Source of the DNA: Deltaproteobacteria bacterium
Lineage (GTDB): Bacteria > Desulfobacterota > BSN033 > UBA1163
Assembly (NCBI GenBank): GCA_016875155.1
Contig: VGSD01000071.1
Location: 1 to 9,870 of the forward strand
DNA length: 9,870 bases
Direction: 5' to 3'
Below, in pieces: positions 1 to 6,273 of the stretch (its first letter is position 1; every line of letters starts with the position of its first letter). A model generated the notes under the pieces. The model made no database searches. It was not told where the DNA came from and worked only from the letters and a program-made list of their open reading frames with translations. Made by a program: the position numbers and the translations under genes.

Positions 1-1
1 C

Positions 2-514
2 CTCAACATCCCGCGCTTTGCCGAGGAAATCTTCCATTACATCGAAAAAGGACAGACCCAGAAAGCCATGGAACGATGTTCCAGAGTGAAACATCCGATC
101 GGAAATCTCTTCAGACTGGGGATCGTCAATCACCACCTCCGCCGTAATGAGGTCGAGTCGCTGATGGAGCGGGAGGGCGATGAACAGATCCAGTATCTGG
201 AGCGATACATGGGTGCCCTCATCATTATCGTTGGCGTAGAACCGATGATGGGATTTCTTGGAACCATTGTGGGGCTCATCCAGGCATTTATGACATGGGA
301 ACAGATGGGAACCAATATCACGGTCAATGCCTTAGCCGCAGGCATCTACCAGGCAATGATCACCACTGCCGCAGGTCTCTCGGTCGCCATCCCTGGCTTC
401 ATCCTCTATCACCTCATCATGGGAAAGATCAAAAACCACGCCCAGGAGATGACCTATTATGGAAATGAACTCCTCGATCTTCTTTCTCAGACCCAGGAGG
501 GAGGTGTTCGATGA
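2..514 (+). CDS. exbB: MotA/TolQ/ExbB-family proton channel protein (5' end missing)
   Basis: The frame is open from the first bases of the window, so the start codon and N-terminal part lie upstream; an in-frame ATG at 68 is internal. The visible 170 residues hold a cytoplasmic stretch rich in charged residues, then a membrane segment with the family hallmark: a Pro (VEPMMG) followed by GFLGTIVGLIQAF, and a second membrane segment with TTAAGLSVAIPGFILYH. This is the TolQ/ExbB core that forms the proton-conducting pentamer around an ExbD/TolR dimer in the inner membrane and powers TonB- or Tol-dependent work at the outer membrane. It ends with TGA overlapping the ATG of the exbD-like gene (ATGA), so the two are translationally coupled. 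ExbB cannot be separated from TolQ or AglR/AglX-type relatives without the missing end and the upstream genes; the family call is secure. Confidence 0.9.
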   Translation, partial: LNIPRFAEEIFHYIEKGQTQKAMERCSRVKHPIGNLFRLGIVNHHLRRNEVESLMEREGDEQIQYLERYMGALIIIVGVEPMMGFLGTIVGLIQAFMTWEQMGTNITVNALAAGIYQAMITTAAGLSVAIPGFILYHLIMGKIKNHAQEMTYYGNELLDLLSQTQEGGVR

Positions 515-954
515 AAATTAAAGCCCGTCGAGAGTTCAGGGTCAGTTTGGAATCCCTTGCCTTCACCGATATCATCCTCAACATCTTCATTTTCTTCTTC
601 ACAGCTTTCAGCCTGGTCTATACATTCAACCCGATGAGGGAATCAAAGATCATCATCAAACTTCCCCAGGCTGACATCAAAGCACCTCCTGACCAGAAAG
701 AACCCATCATCGTCAACATTAATAGCCGAAATGAAGTCTTTTTAAGCAACAAACCCATTAACCTCAGCAATCTAAAAAAAGAGTTAGAGGCCCTGATGGC
801 TTTCAATAAGGCAAGGCCTGTGATCGTGAGGGCGGACAAGAGCGTCATCTTTGACCGGGTTGTCCAGGTCCTCGATGTTGCAAACAATTCAGGTGTTGAA
901 AAACTTGGAATTGCCATTGAAGAAAAGCCACATTCACCCCCTCCCAGCCCCTAA
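511..954 (+). CDS. exbD: ExbD/TolR-family biopolymer transport protein
   Basis: A 147-residue protein with the ExbD/TolR plan: a short basic cytoplasmic N-terminus (residues 1-18), one membrane helix (about 19-40) and a periplasmic domain (about 45-138). Asp20 in FTDIILNIF sits at the start of the helix where the family carries its essential proton-relay Asp. The periplasmic part has the usual ending PVIVRADKSVIFDRVVQVLDVA...GVEKLGIAIE. A Pro-rich tail (PPPSP) closes the protein. An excellent Shine-Dalgarno (GGAGGGAGG, 497-505) lies inside the end of the exbB-like gene, and the ATG overlaps its stop. It should assemble with the ExbB-like protein as the stator that couples proton flow to a TonB- or TolA-like partner; no such partner is in the window. 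The role as TolR or a gliding/secretion homologue remains possible. Confidence 0.9.
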   Translation: MKIKARREFRVSLESLAFTDIILNIFIFFFTAFSLVYTFNPMRESKIIIKLPQADIKAPPDQKEPIIVNINSRNEVFLSNKPINLSNLKKELEALMAFNKARPVIVRADKSVIFDRVVQVLDVANNSGVEKLGIAIEEKPHSPPPSP

Positions 955-1121
955 AAAGATGAATTCCCAGAAAATACCTGGATAGCCATTTTTCCCATTT
1001 ATTAAGAAATAATCTATAATTTCTTTAAGATGATTTAAAAACTTATTGTTTTACTTTTCTTTGATTTCGTAACTAATTGAAATTACAGATAATTATTTTT
1101 ACAAAAAAATGAATTTTTCAC
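955..1121. other. AT-rich intergenic spacer without a recognisable gene
   Basis: Very AT-rich stretch between the exbD-like stop and the promoter of the 45-codon gene. No credible coding frame on either strand. It holds a weak 7-bp AT-rich inverted repeat (AAGAAAT 1004-1010 with ATTTCTT 1019-1025) but no GC-rich stem with a U-tract, so I see no convincing terminator for exbBD. Confidence 0.6.
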
Positions 1122-1151
1122 TTGACATTTCTATATTTTGTGTTCTAAAAT
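1122..1151 (+). promoter_or_regulatory. Strong sigma70-like promoter of the 45-codon gene
   Basis: A perfect -35 box TTGACA (1122-1127), an 18-nt spacer and a good -10 box TAAAAT (1146-1151; five of six match TATAAT). Transcription would begin near 1158, giving a leader of about 50 nt before the ATG at 1209. A short inverted repeat, TTCAAT (1160-1165) and ATTGAA (1173-1178), lies at the predicted start of the transcript and could be an operator or a 5' hairpin. Confidence 0.7.
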
Positions 1152-1208
1152 ATCTTTCATTCAATATATAGGATTGAACATATTTTGACCGGAAAGGGGA
1201 TTTTATAT

Positions 1209-1346
1209 ATGAGTTATCTGATCTGTGATAAGAGAAAAGGTAGCCCTAAAATTCACATCGAAGTGTGCCGTAGGAAATGTAAACTCTTGTGCGAATGTAA
1301 AACATATAAGGAATTTGTCGATACTTCAGAGAAAAAAGCTGCCTAA
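1209..1346 (+). CDS. Small cysteine-rich basic protein of unknown function (45 aa)
   Basis: I do not recognise this protein. It starts MSYLICDKRKG and ends in TSEKKAA. It has five cysteines, at residues 6, 20, 24, 28 and 30; four fall in the pattern C-x3-C-x3-C-x-C within a stretch rich in Lys and Arg (residues 19-34). There is no signal peptide and no membrane helix, so it is probably cytoplasmic. Spacing of four residues between cysteines would place three of them on one face of a helix, which could bind a metal or a disulfide partner (inference). Support for a real gene is contextual: a near-consensus promoter (1122-1151), a purine-rich Shine-Dalgarno-like GGAAAGGGGA (1191-1200) 8 nt before the ATG, and a strong terminator 70 nt after the stop. 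It is transcribed alone. Confidence 0.65.
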   Translation: MSYLICDKRKGSPKIHIEVCRRKCKLLCECKTYKEFVDTSEKKAA

Positions 1347-1414
1347 CACCTTCCTGCCTGCCCCTGTCTGTTGTGGACAGAGGGTGGACAGGCCCTTCAT
1401 ACCCCTCCTTTCTG

Positions 1415-1450
1415 AAAGGGGCATTTCCTGTAAGGGAAATGCCCCTTTTT
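1415..1450 (+). terminator. Intrinsic terminator, shared by convergent genes
   Basis: A perfect 14-bp stem (1415-1428 with 1435-1448) containing GGGGCATTTCC and its complement, a 6-nt loop TGTAAG and a TTTTT tract (1446-1450). On the plus strand it ends the 45-codon transcript. It also abuts the rsmE stop codon (1449-1451) on the other strand, where the stem is followed by only three T residues, so it may work there less efficiently as a convergent terminator. Confidence 0.85.
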
Positions 1451-2186
1451 ATCCGAGATCCCCCCATTCATATTGAAGAATGCTGAGTAGACAGAGGCTC
1501 ACCGTCTCTGCTCTCAATACTCTTTCACCCATGAAGACAGGAATAAATCCCTTCTTTTCTGACTCATCAATTTCGGGCTGACTCAAACCACCCTCAGGTC
1601 CAACGATGAAGAAAAATTTTCTCTTATCCTTAAAATCGTTTAAAACTTCTTTTAACCTTCTTCCCTCCTTCTCATGAAGGATGAGCCGTAAGGATTCACG
1701 GGATGCCCCTGAAAGCATTTCGGAGTAATCGCAGAGGGGCTTTACCTTTGGGATGAATCCTCTCCCACATTGCTTAGAAGCTTCGATAGCGATTCTCTCC
1801 CAGCGCCGATGCCTTTCCAATGTCTTCGATTGGTCCATAAGAGGAATGGATCGAGAGGAAATAAATGGAATGATCTCCCTGACACCCAACTCTGTGGCTT
1901 TCTGTATCAGATAGTCCATCTTCTCTCCCTTGAGAAGGCTTTGCGCTATTGCAACATCAATGGGAGATTTTTCCTTTGAAGAAGAGAAGCCTCTGACTTT
2001 AATCACAACAGCAGTTGGTTCCTCTTTGACGATGGCTCCTTCATATTCTTTTCCTGAACCATCAAAGATGACGATCCGATCCCCTGTTTTGAGGCGAAGC
2101 ACCCTTCGGATATGTCTCGCCTCAGGGCCACCGATTCTTAATAGATCATTTTCAATATGAGGGGCTGAAACATAGAACCTGGGCAT
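1449..2186 (-). CDS. rsmE: 16S rRNA m3U1498 methyltransferase RsmE
   Basis: A 245-residue SPOUT-class enzyme of normal length that methylates N3 of U1498 in 16S rRNA of the 30S subunit, using S-adenosylmethionine. The N-terminal PUA-like domain (about 1-70) holds HIRRVLRLKTGD. The catalytic domain follows with AQSLLKGEKMDYLIQKATELGV (81-102), EASKQCGR (135-142), the SAM-binding GPEGG (196-200) and the trefoil-knot motif MGERVLRAET (219-228), then LCLLSILQYEWGD. The ATG at 2186 has an AAGGAG Shine-Dalgarno about 6 nt upstream. It lies downstream of prmA on the same strand, a common pairing; the 174-nt gap holds an inverted repeat. Nothing is missing from the active site. Confidence 0.96.
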   Translation of the reverse strand: MPRFYVSAPHIENDLLRIGGPEARHIRRVLRLKTGDRIVIFDGSGKEYEGAIVKEEPTAVVIKVRGFSSSKEKSPIDVAIAQSLLKGEKMDYLIQKATELGVREIIPFISSRSIPLMDQSKTLERHRRWERIAIEASKQCGRGFIPKVKPLCDYSEMLSGASRESLRLILHEKEGRRLKEVLNDFKDKRKFFFIVGPEGGLSQPEIDESEKKGFIPVFMGERVLRAETVSLCLLSILQYEWGDLG

Positions 2187-2260
2187 CTTTTCTCCTTCTT
2201 ATTTTTTTAGGAATCCTTCATGACGGAGCATCACCCTCAAAGTACGAAAATGTGGCTAAG

Positions 2261-2350
2261 TTCCCTCCCCCTTGATGGGGGAGGGTCAGGGTGGGGGTGG
2301 ACATGGCATCATCCCCCTCACCCCTACCCTCTCCCCCCAAGGGAGAGGGA
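2261..2350. repeat. Inverted pair of GC-rich intergenic repeat units
   Basis: Two units in inverted orientation, 2262-2299 and 2311-2350; the second, reverse-complemented, matches the first at 30 of 38 positions. Each unit can itself fold (runs of C, a short linker, runs of G). Sequences of this kind (CCCTCCCCC...GGGGGAGGGT.AGGGTG) are scattered between genes in many environmental bacterial genomes. The pair begins 10 nt after the prmA stop codon and separates prmA from rsmE. There is no U-tract, so it is not a standard terminator. Confidence 0.8.
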
Positions 2351-2360
2351 GATGATAGAG

Positions 2361-3236
2361 TTATTTTCTGAGAAAGGTGAGGCAAACCCATTCTCCCTGT
2401 TGGGCAGTTTCGACCCATTGAAGTTCGCCGGTTGCAACATAGTATTGATGAAGTCTCTCTTCCTCTTTATCTAAAATTCCGGAGAGGATGAGAAAACCGT
2501 GTTTTTTAAGATGACTGAGCATAGTCCTTCGGGTCCGCCTTAAGCCTCTGAAGTCTATGTTGGAGACGACCAGATCGAACCTCTTACGAATCTCCCCTAT
2601 CCTTGCTTTCCGAATTTTAACCTGTTGGGAAATTCCATTTTCGATCACATTCTCTTTTGCTATCTCAACCGCCACAGCATCAAGATCAATCCCCCAGACC
2701 TCAGCCGCCCCCAATCGAGCCGCCGCGATAGAGAGAATACCTGAACCCGTCCCTACATCGAGAACAGTGAGGCCTTTCTTTTTCAGCCTCTTCTCCAGTG
2801 CCTCCAGGCAGAGTTGAGTGGTGGCATGGGTTCCCGTACCAAAAGCCATTCCGGGATTGATCTCGATCGCGATTTCACCCTTTTTTAACCGGATTCTGGA
2901 CCAAGGCGGTTTTACAATAAACCTTGACCCTATCCGAACGGGTTTAAAGAACCTCTTCCAATTCTCGCCCCAATCCTGTTCGGATATAAAACTTATCTCC
3001 ACGCTGATACGCGATGCTTCCGGCTCAATATTTCTAAGAGACCGCAGATATCGGTGGAAAGCGCGGAGGATCTCTTTTCCCTGTCCATTTTGCAGGAAGT
3101 AGACTCTTAACCTCTTCTGGTTAAAATCCTCTTCAACCTCTTCAATGCCTGTGGCTCCCTGCTCCATCAGAAAGTTGGAAACCGGTTCTGCCAATGTTTT
3201 AGGAATGAGCAAAGAGAAAACCAGCCAACGCTTCAT
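2361..3236 (-). CDS. prmA: Ribosomal protein L11 methyltransferase PrmA
   Basis: A 291-residue class I SAM-dependent enzyme that trimethylates lysines and the N-terminus of ribosomal protein L11. An N-terminal substrate-recognition domain (about 1-85) precedes the catalytic domain with the PrmA signature NPGMAFGTGTHATT (127-140), SAM loop DVGTGSG (160-166) and acidic residues at GIDLD (183-187). The post-I motif reads SNIDF (225-229) where most family members have ANIL. The chosen ATG gives MKRWLVF, the usual family start; in-frame upstream ATG (3260) and TTG (3272) would add 8 or 12 residues that the family lacks. The Shine-Dalgarno is weak (GATAGG). A TTGACA at 3267-3272 lies upstream, but its matching -10 is poor. 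rsmE follows downstream. Confidence 0.95.
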   Translation of the reverse strand: MKRWLVFSLLIPKTLAEPVSNFLMEQGATGIEEVEEDFNQKRLRVYFLQNGQGKEILRAFHRYLRSLRNIEPEASRISVEISFISEQDWGENWKRFFKPVRIGSRFIVKPPWSRIRLKKGEIAIEINPGMAFGTGTHATTQLCLEALEKRLKKKGLTVLDVGTGSGILSIAAARLGAAEVWGIDLDAVAVEIAKENVIENGISQQVKIRKARIGEIRKRFDLVVSNIDFRGLRRTRRTMLSHLKKHGFLILSGILDKEEERLHQYYVATGELQWVETAQQGEWVCLTFLRK

Positions 3237-3278
3237 GGAACTAAACCTATCACCGCCCATATAAGTTGTCAAATGAAC

Positions 3279-3431
3279 TACCCCGCCGCAAGCAGCGGGG
3301 TATCACCTTTTCTTCTTTGCCGCCATTCCGTGCTTGATTTAGCCTGCCCCGCACTTGATGCGGGGGAATCCAGGCGGGTTTTCTGGATACCGGCTTTCGC
3401 CGGTATGACGAATTCGCTACAAGCAGCGGGG
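3279..3431. repeat. Dispersed palindromic 'VIPAKAGIQ'-type repeat
   Basis: This stretch is a mosaic of hairpins, not a gene. They are TACCCCGC/GCGGGGTA (3279-3286 with 3295-3302), CCCCGCA/TGCGGGG (3347-3353 with 3359-3365) and ATACCGGC/GCCGGTAT with loop TTTC (3387-3394 with 3399-3406). The 12-mer CAAGCAGCGGGG occurs at both ends (3289-3300 and 3420-3431). Translating it yields WIPAFAGMT on one strand and VIPAKAGIQ on the other, a well-known sign of a widespread non-coding repeat often mis-called as hypothetical proteins. With the promoter at 3503-3531 it accounts for most of the 317-nt gap between prmA and the divergent transporter gene; 3432-3502 shows nothing recognisable. Confidence 0.85.
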
Positions 3432-3502
3432 AATAGAACCCCAAGGGATTTATCAGGCAAGTGATTTCTTTCCCATAATCATTTTTAATTTTTTTGTTTC
3501 CC

Positions 3503-3531
3503 TTGAATTAATGGGTCCAGGCAGGTATTTT
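3503..3531 (+). promoter_or_regulatory. Sigma70-like promoter of the BASS-like transporter gene
   Basis: TTGAAT (3503-3508), a 17-nt spacer and TATTTT (3526-3531), each four of six to consensus with ideal spacing. The transcript would start near 3538, leaving a 16-nt leader. The purines AAAAGG (3539-3544) would serve as ribosome binding site; if the start point is right, the AGGAG at 3534-3538 lies at or before +1. Confidence 0.45.
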
Positions 3532-3553
3532 GTAGGAGAAAAGGTCAATAACG

Positions 3554-4468
3554 ATGGCAGGCTACCTCTACCGCTACCTAAAAAATCGTAATCTGCTCCT
3601 TCTAACCGCTTTCCTTTTAGGACTGTTTTTCGGAGATTTTGCTTCTTCTTTGAAGGGATTGATCCTCCCTGCCCTCGTTCTGATCATGTCACTCTCCACA
3701 ACGCATATCACCCTCAAGGAACTGATGCAGATAAAAAAATACCTCCGCGATATTTTCATCATCACGCTCATCCATTATCCCTTTTTAAGTGGCCTGATCC
3801 TCCTGGCAAATCATTTCTGGGTGAAGGATCCTGACCTTCGGGTGGGATACATTGTGATGGCTGCCATTCCATCGGCAGTAGCTGTCATCCCATTTACCTA
3901 CCTATTGCAAGGGGAAATGGCTGTCTCATTAATCGGATCGGCATGGATCTATCTTTTTGCTTTGGTGGCTGCCCCTTTTATTTCCCTCTATTTCCTGGAT
4001 GCGGCCAAGATTGAACCTTTGGGGCTTTTTCTGACCCTTCTTCAACTCATACTCATCCCTTTCTTGCTATCCCGAATTTTTTTGAAATGGAGAAGATTTT
4101 CCCGATTTCAGAACAATGCAGGCCTCCTCATCAATCTCTGCTTCGCTCTGATTCTTTACATCGTGATAGGGATCAATCGAAAGGTCTTCTTTGGCCACCC
4201 TGATCTACTGCTCCTCATCTCTGCAATCGCCATCCTGAGGACCTTTGTCAGTGGCCACTTCATCGACCTCCTCTCGAGATTGCTGAAGGTGGATCAAAAG
4301 CGAAGGGTCAGTTATGTCCTGTTCGGTTCGTATAAGAACCTTGGTTTGGCAGCAGCCATCAGCCTCCTTCTTTTCAATGAGAGGGCAGCGATCCCTGCGG
4401 CAATCACCACCCTTTTCGAATTTCTCTTTTTGATCTGGTTTACTTACTTTCGTAGAAGGTGGGGTTGA
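3554..4468 (+). CDS. Bile acid:sodium symporter (BASS)-like membrane transporter
   Basis: A 304-residue integral inner-membrane protein with about ten predicted hydrophobic helices and no signal peptide. Length and layout resemble the BASS/ACR3 superfamily, secondary transporters with two five-helix repeats. The two regions that correspond to the broken, substrate-binding helices are visible: AAIPSAVAVIPFTYLLQGEMAVSLIG (about 103-128) and SYKNLGLAAAISLLLFNERAAIPAA (about 259-283), matching the family patterns around P-S/G-A and R/K-N-x-G-L-A. The ACR3-specific Cys motif is absent, so arsenite export is not supported; the substrate is unknown. The ATG at 3554 has AAAAGG upstream. The gene is transcribed alone and its last 29 bp overlap the convergent hydrolase gene. 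Confidence 0.75.
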   Translation: MAGYLYRYLKNRNLLLLTAFLLGLFFGDFASSLKGLILPALVLIMSLSTTHITLKELMQIKKYLRDIFIITLIHYPFLSGLILLANHFWVKDPDLRVGYIVMAAIPSAVAVIPFTYLLQGEMAVSLIGSAWIYLFALVAAPFISLYFLDAAKIEPLGLFLTLLQLILIPFLLSRIFLKWRRFSRFQNNAGLLINLCFALILYIVIGINRKVFFGHPDLLLLISAIAILRTFVSGHFIDLLSRLLKVDQKRRVSYVLFGSYKNLGLAAAISLLLFNERAAIPAAITTLFEFLFLIWFTYFRRRWG

Positions 4469-5228
4469 GCAGGAATTCCTTGATCTTGGCGTTGAAAAGG
4501 GAGGGAGCCTCCATCATCACCATGTGACCCGCGCCAGAAATGACTTCCAGCCTCGATCCTTTAATTTTATTCTGCAGGAATTGAGAATACTTCAGCGGGG
4601 TCAATTCATCCTCATCACCGCAGATGATGAGTGTGGGAAGGTTGATCTTCTCAACTTCATTCATCACATTAAATCGGTCACAGGCTGAAAAATCACCATG
4701 GATCACTTCCGGCCGGCAAAGTCTCATCCCATCCATACCTTTCTTGATCAAATCGGGTGAGGCTTTACGGGAATAAGCAAACTCGTTGATCTTTTTGACT
4801 GCCTCTTCAAAGTTCTCCTTGATTTCATTCAAGATCAAAGGAAACACCCTTAACTTTGCTCCGGTTCCCACAAGGACAATTCCCTTGATTATCTCCGGAT
4901 ATCTCAACGCCATTGTCTGAACAATCGCTCCTCCCATAGAATGGCCAACGAAAAAGACCTTTGAAAGACGGAGGGCCTTTATAAACCCATAGACGTGTTC
5001 AGCGTACTTCCCAATTTCAATCTCGCCCTCGCCTCCCGACTCGCCATGGCCAGGGAGTTCTATGATGATGAGGTTAAACTCCTTTTCAAAATATCCCTTC
5101 TGATAGCTCCACGTATACTGCCCTCCTCCTGCCCCATGGATGAAGAGAACAAATTCCCGTCCTTCGGTGAATCCTTTTCCGCTCACCCAGTAACTGATCT
5201 GGCTTCCGATGATTCTTTCGATTGGCAT
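4440..5228 (-). CDS. Alpha/beta-fold hydrolase
   Basis: A 262-residue cytoplasmic hydrolase of the alpha/beta fold. The oxyanion region is HGAGGG (31-36), the nucleophile elbow is GHSMGG with Ser97, the acid is Asp207 in GDEDELTP (204-211) and the base is His235 in GAGHMVMMEAP. The cap region (about 125-190) is helical and unspecific. The fold covers esterases, C-C bond hydrolases and BioH/PcaD-like enzymes; the substrate cannot be told. The ATG at 5228 is well supported by an AAAGGAGG Shine-Dalgarno at ideal spacing, placed inside the end of the dus gene, so the two overlap by 46 bp and are likely coupled. At its 3' end it runs 29 bp into the convergent transporter gene, with no room for a dedicated terminator. 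Confidence 0.9.
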   Translation of the reverse strand: MPIERIIGSQISYWVSGKGFTEGREFVLFIHGAGGGQYTWSYQKGYFEKEFNLIIIELPGHGESGGEGEIEIGKYAEHVYGFIKALRLSKVFFVGHSMGGAIVQTMALRYPEIIKGIVLVGTGAKLRVFPLILNEIKENFEEAVKKINEFAYSRKASPDLIKKGMDGMRLCRPEVIHGDFSACDRFNVMNEVEKINLPTLIICGDEDELTPLKYSQFLQNKIKGSRLEVISGAGHMVMMEAPSLFNAKIKEFLLNPTFYESK

Positions 5229-6163
5229 TCGTCCCTCCTTTGAATCGATTCGAAATAGAGATGGATCGCCTCGAAAAGTGTCTCCTTTCTTTTAAGGCTT
5301 GATAATTTTGAATGCAATACAGCGCAATTCGGAAGCCCCTTGGTGTACCAGTAGAGGTGCTTCCGGATCTGGTGGACCGAATGTTCTTCCCCATAATAGG
5401 TCTGTATCAGGGAATAATGATGTTGGATCATCTGTCTTTTCTCCTCTGCAGACCCTGAGGGCCCCATGCTGAAGATCCAGGGGTTTCCCAGTACCCCTCT
5501 TCCGATCATCACCCCATCACACCTTGTTTCCTTAAACATCTTCTGTATTAAATATGGTGCGGTTACATCTCCATTTCCAATCACAGGAATCCGGACGGCT
5601 TTCTTTACCTCTGTGATCACGTTCCAATCTGAATGATCCCGGAATGCCTGTTCTTTGGTACGAGGGTGAACTGTGATCGCATCCACACCACAGTCCTCGG
5701 CAAGTTTCGAAATCTCAACGGCATTGATCTGTTTTTCATCCCATCCAGAACGAATCTTAACGGTCAGTGGACAGGTGATCCTCTTTCTCATCTCAAGGAG
5801 TATCTCCTTCACCTTTTCTGGAAAACGCATCAAAGCCACCCCTGCTCCAACCTTGACCACCTGCTTAGCCGGACATCCCATATTGAGGTCAATGGCATCA
5901 GCTTCCATTTCCTGTGCCATCACGGCAGCTCCTACCAGTGCTGTTGAGTTTGCTCCAAAGAGCTGAACCGATATGGGATGTTCATTGTTTCCAATTTTTA
6001 AAAAAGCCTTCCCTTTTCGCAATAAACCCTCAGCACTCACCATCTCTGTAAAGGTGAGGTCACACCCATGCTCCCGGGCTAATTCCCGAAAAGGGAAATC
6101 CGTAATCCCGGCCATCGGGGCCAGAAAAAGATTGTTTTTGAGTTGAAGATTTCCGAGTCTCAT
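5183..6163 (-). CDS. dusB: tRNA-dihydrouridine synthase, DusB type
   Basis: A 326-residue FMN enzyme that reduces uridines in tRNA to dihydrouridine with NADPH. From the ATG: FMN-site APMAGITDFPFR (15-26), the catalytic Cys97 in DLNMGCPAKQV, Lys/Arg FMN contacts in TVKIRSGW (134-141), HPRTKEQ (166-172), and phosphate-binding GNGD and MIGRG (about 196-199, 219-223), then a helical tRNA-binding C-terminal domain. The ATG at 6163 gives MRLGNLQLKNN, the typical DusB start; a TTG three codons earlier (6172) is possible. No clear Shine-Dalgarno precedes either. The last residues, about 18 beyond where DusB proteins usually end, are encoded in the 46-bp overlap with the hydrolase gene and just before it. 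It follows the ATPase gene after a 110-nt gap filled by an inverted repeat. Confidence 0.94.
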   Translation of the reverse strand: MRLGNLQLKNNLFLAPMAGITDFPFRELAREHGCDLTFTEMVSAEGLLRKGKAFLKIGNNEHPISVQLFGANSTALVGAAVMAQEMEADAIDLNMGCPAKQVVKVGAGVALMRFPEKVKEILLEMRKRITCPLTVKIRSGWDEKQINAVEISKLAEDCGVDAITVHPRTKEQAFRDHSDWNVITEVKKAVRIPVIGNGDVTAPYLIQKMFKETRCDGVMIGRGVLGNPWIFSMGPSGSAEEKRQMIQHHYSLIQTYYGEEHSVHQIRKHLYWYTKGLPNCAVLHSKLSSLKRKETLFEAIHLYFESIQRRDECQSKESSEARSVTG

Positions 6164-6173
6164 GATGCGCAAA

Positions 6174-6264
6174 GTTCGGAGTAATGTGTTCGGAGTTCGG
6201 AGTCAAACACTCTTAAAACCAACCAAGAATTATTGTTTTAATCTCCGAACACCGAACTCCGAAC
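6174..6264. repeat. Inverted array of GTTCGGAG-type heptamer units
   Basis: The left arm (6174-6195) and the reverse complement of the right arm (6243-6264) agree at 19 of 22 positions. The right arm, reverse-complemented, is a tandem of GTTCGGA, GTTCGGT, GTTCGGA. The left side carries one further unit (GTTCGGAG, 6195-6202). The AT-rich centre (about 6204-6242) forms the loop. The array fills most of the gap between the ATPase stop codon and the dus start and begins 9 nt after that stop codon. No U-tract follows, so it is not a classical terminator. Confidence 0.85.
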
Positions 6265-6273
6265 TAAAAACTT

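Noticed and set aside
1225..1476. 83-codon frame on the plus strand (and a 73-codon frame opposite) over the Cys-rich gene
   Set aside because: No ribosome site; both run through the terminator hairpin. The 45-codon frame has the promoter, ribosome site and a stop before the terminator.
2218..2474. Frames of 66 and 84 codons on opposite strands between rsmE and prmA
   Set aside because: They are translations of the GC-rich inverted repeat and of the prmA end; low-complexity Pro/Gly/Leu strings such as PHPYPLPP are typical of this repeat.
3237..3272. Longer PrmA N-terminus from TTG at 3272
   Set aside because: The added residues are absent from the family; the ATG giving MKRWLVF is the usual start.
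3273..3464. Short frames on both strands with WIPAFAGMT / VIPAKAGIQ
   Set aside because: Known signature of a dispersed non-coding palindrome; no ribosome site or domain.
6174..6264. Intrinsic terminator after cbiO
   Set aside because: The stem arms are long but a 47-nt AT-rich loop separates them and no U-tract follows on the minus strand.
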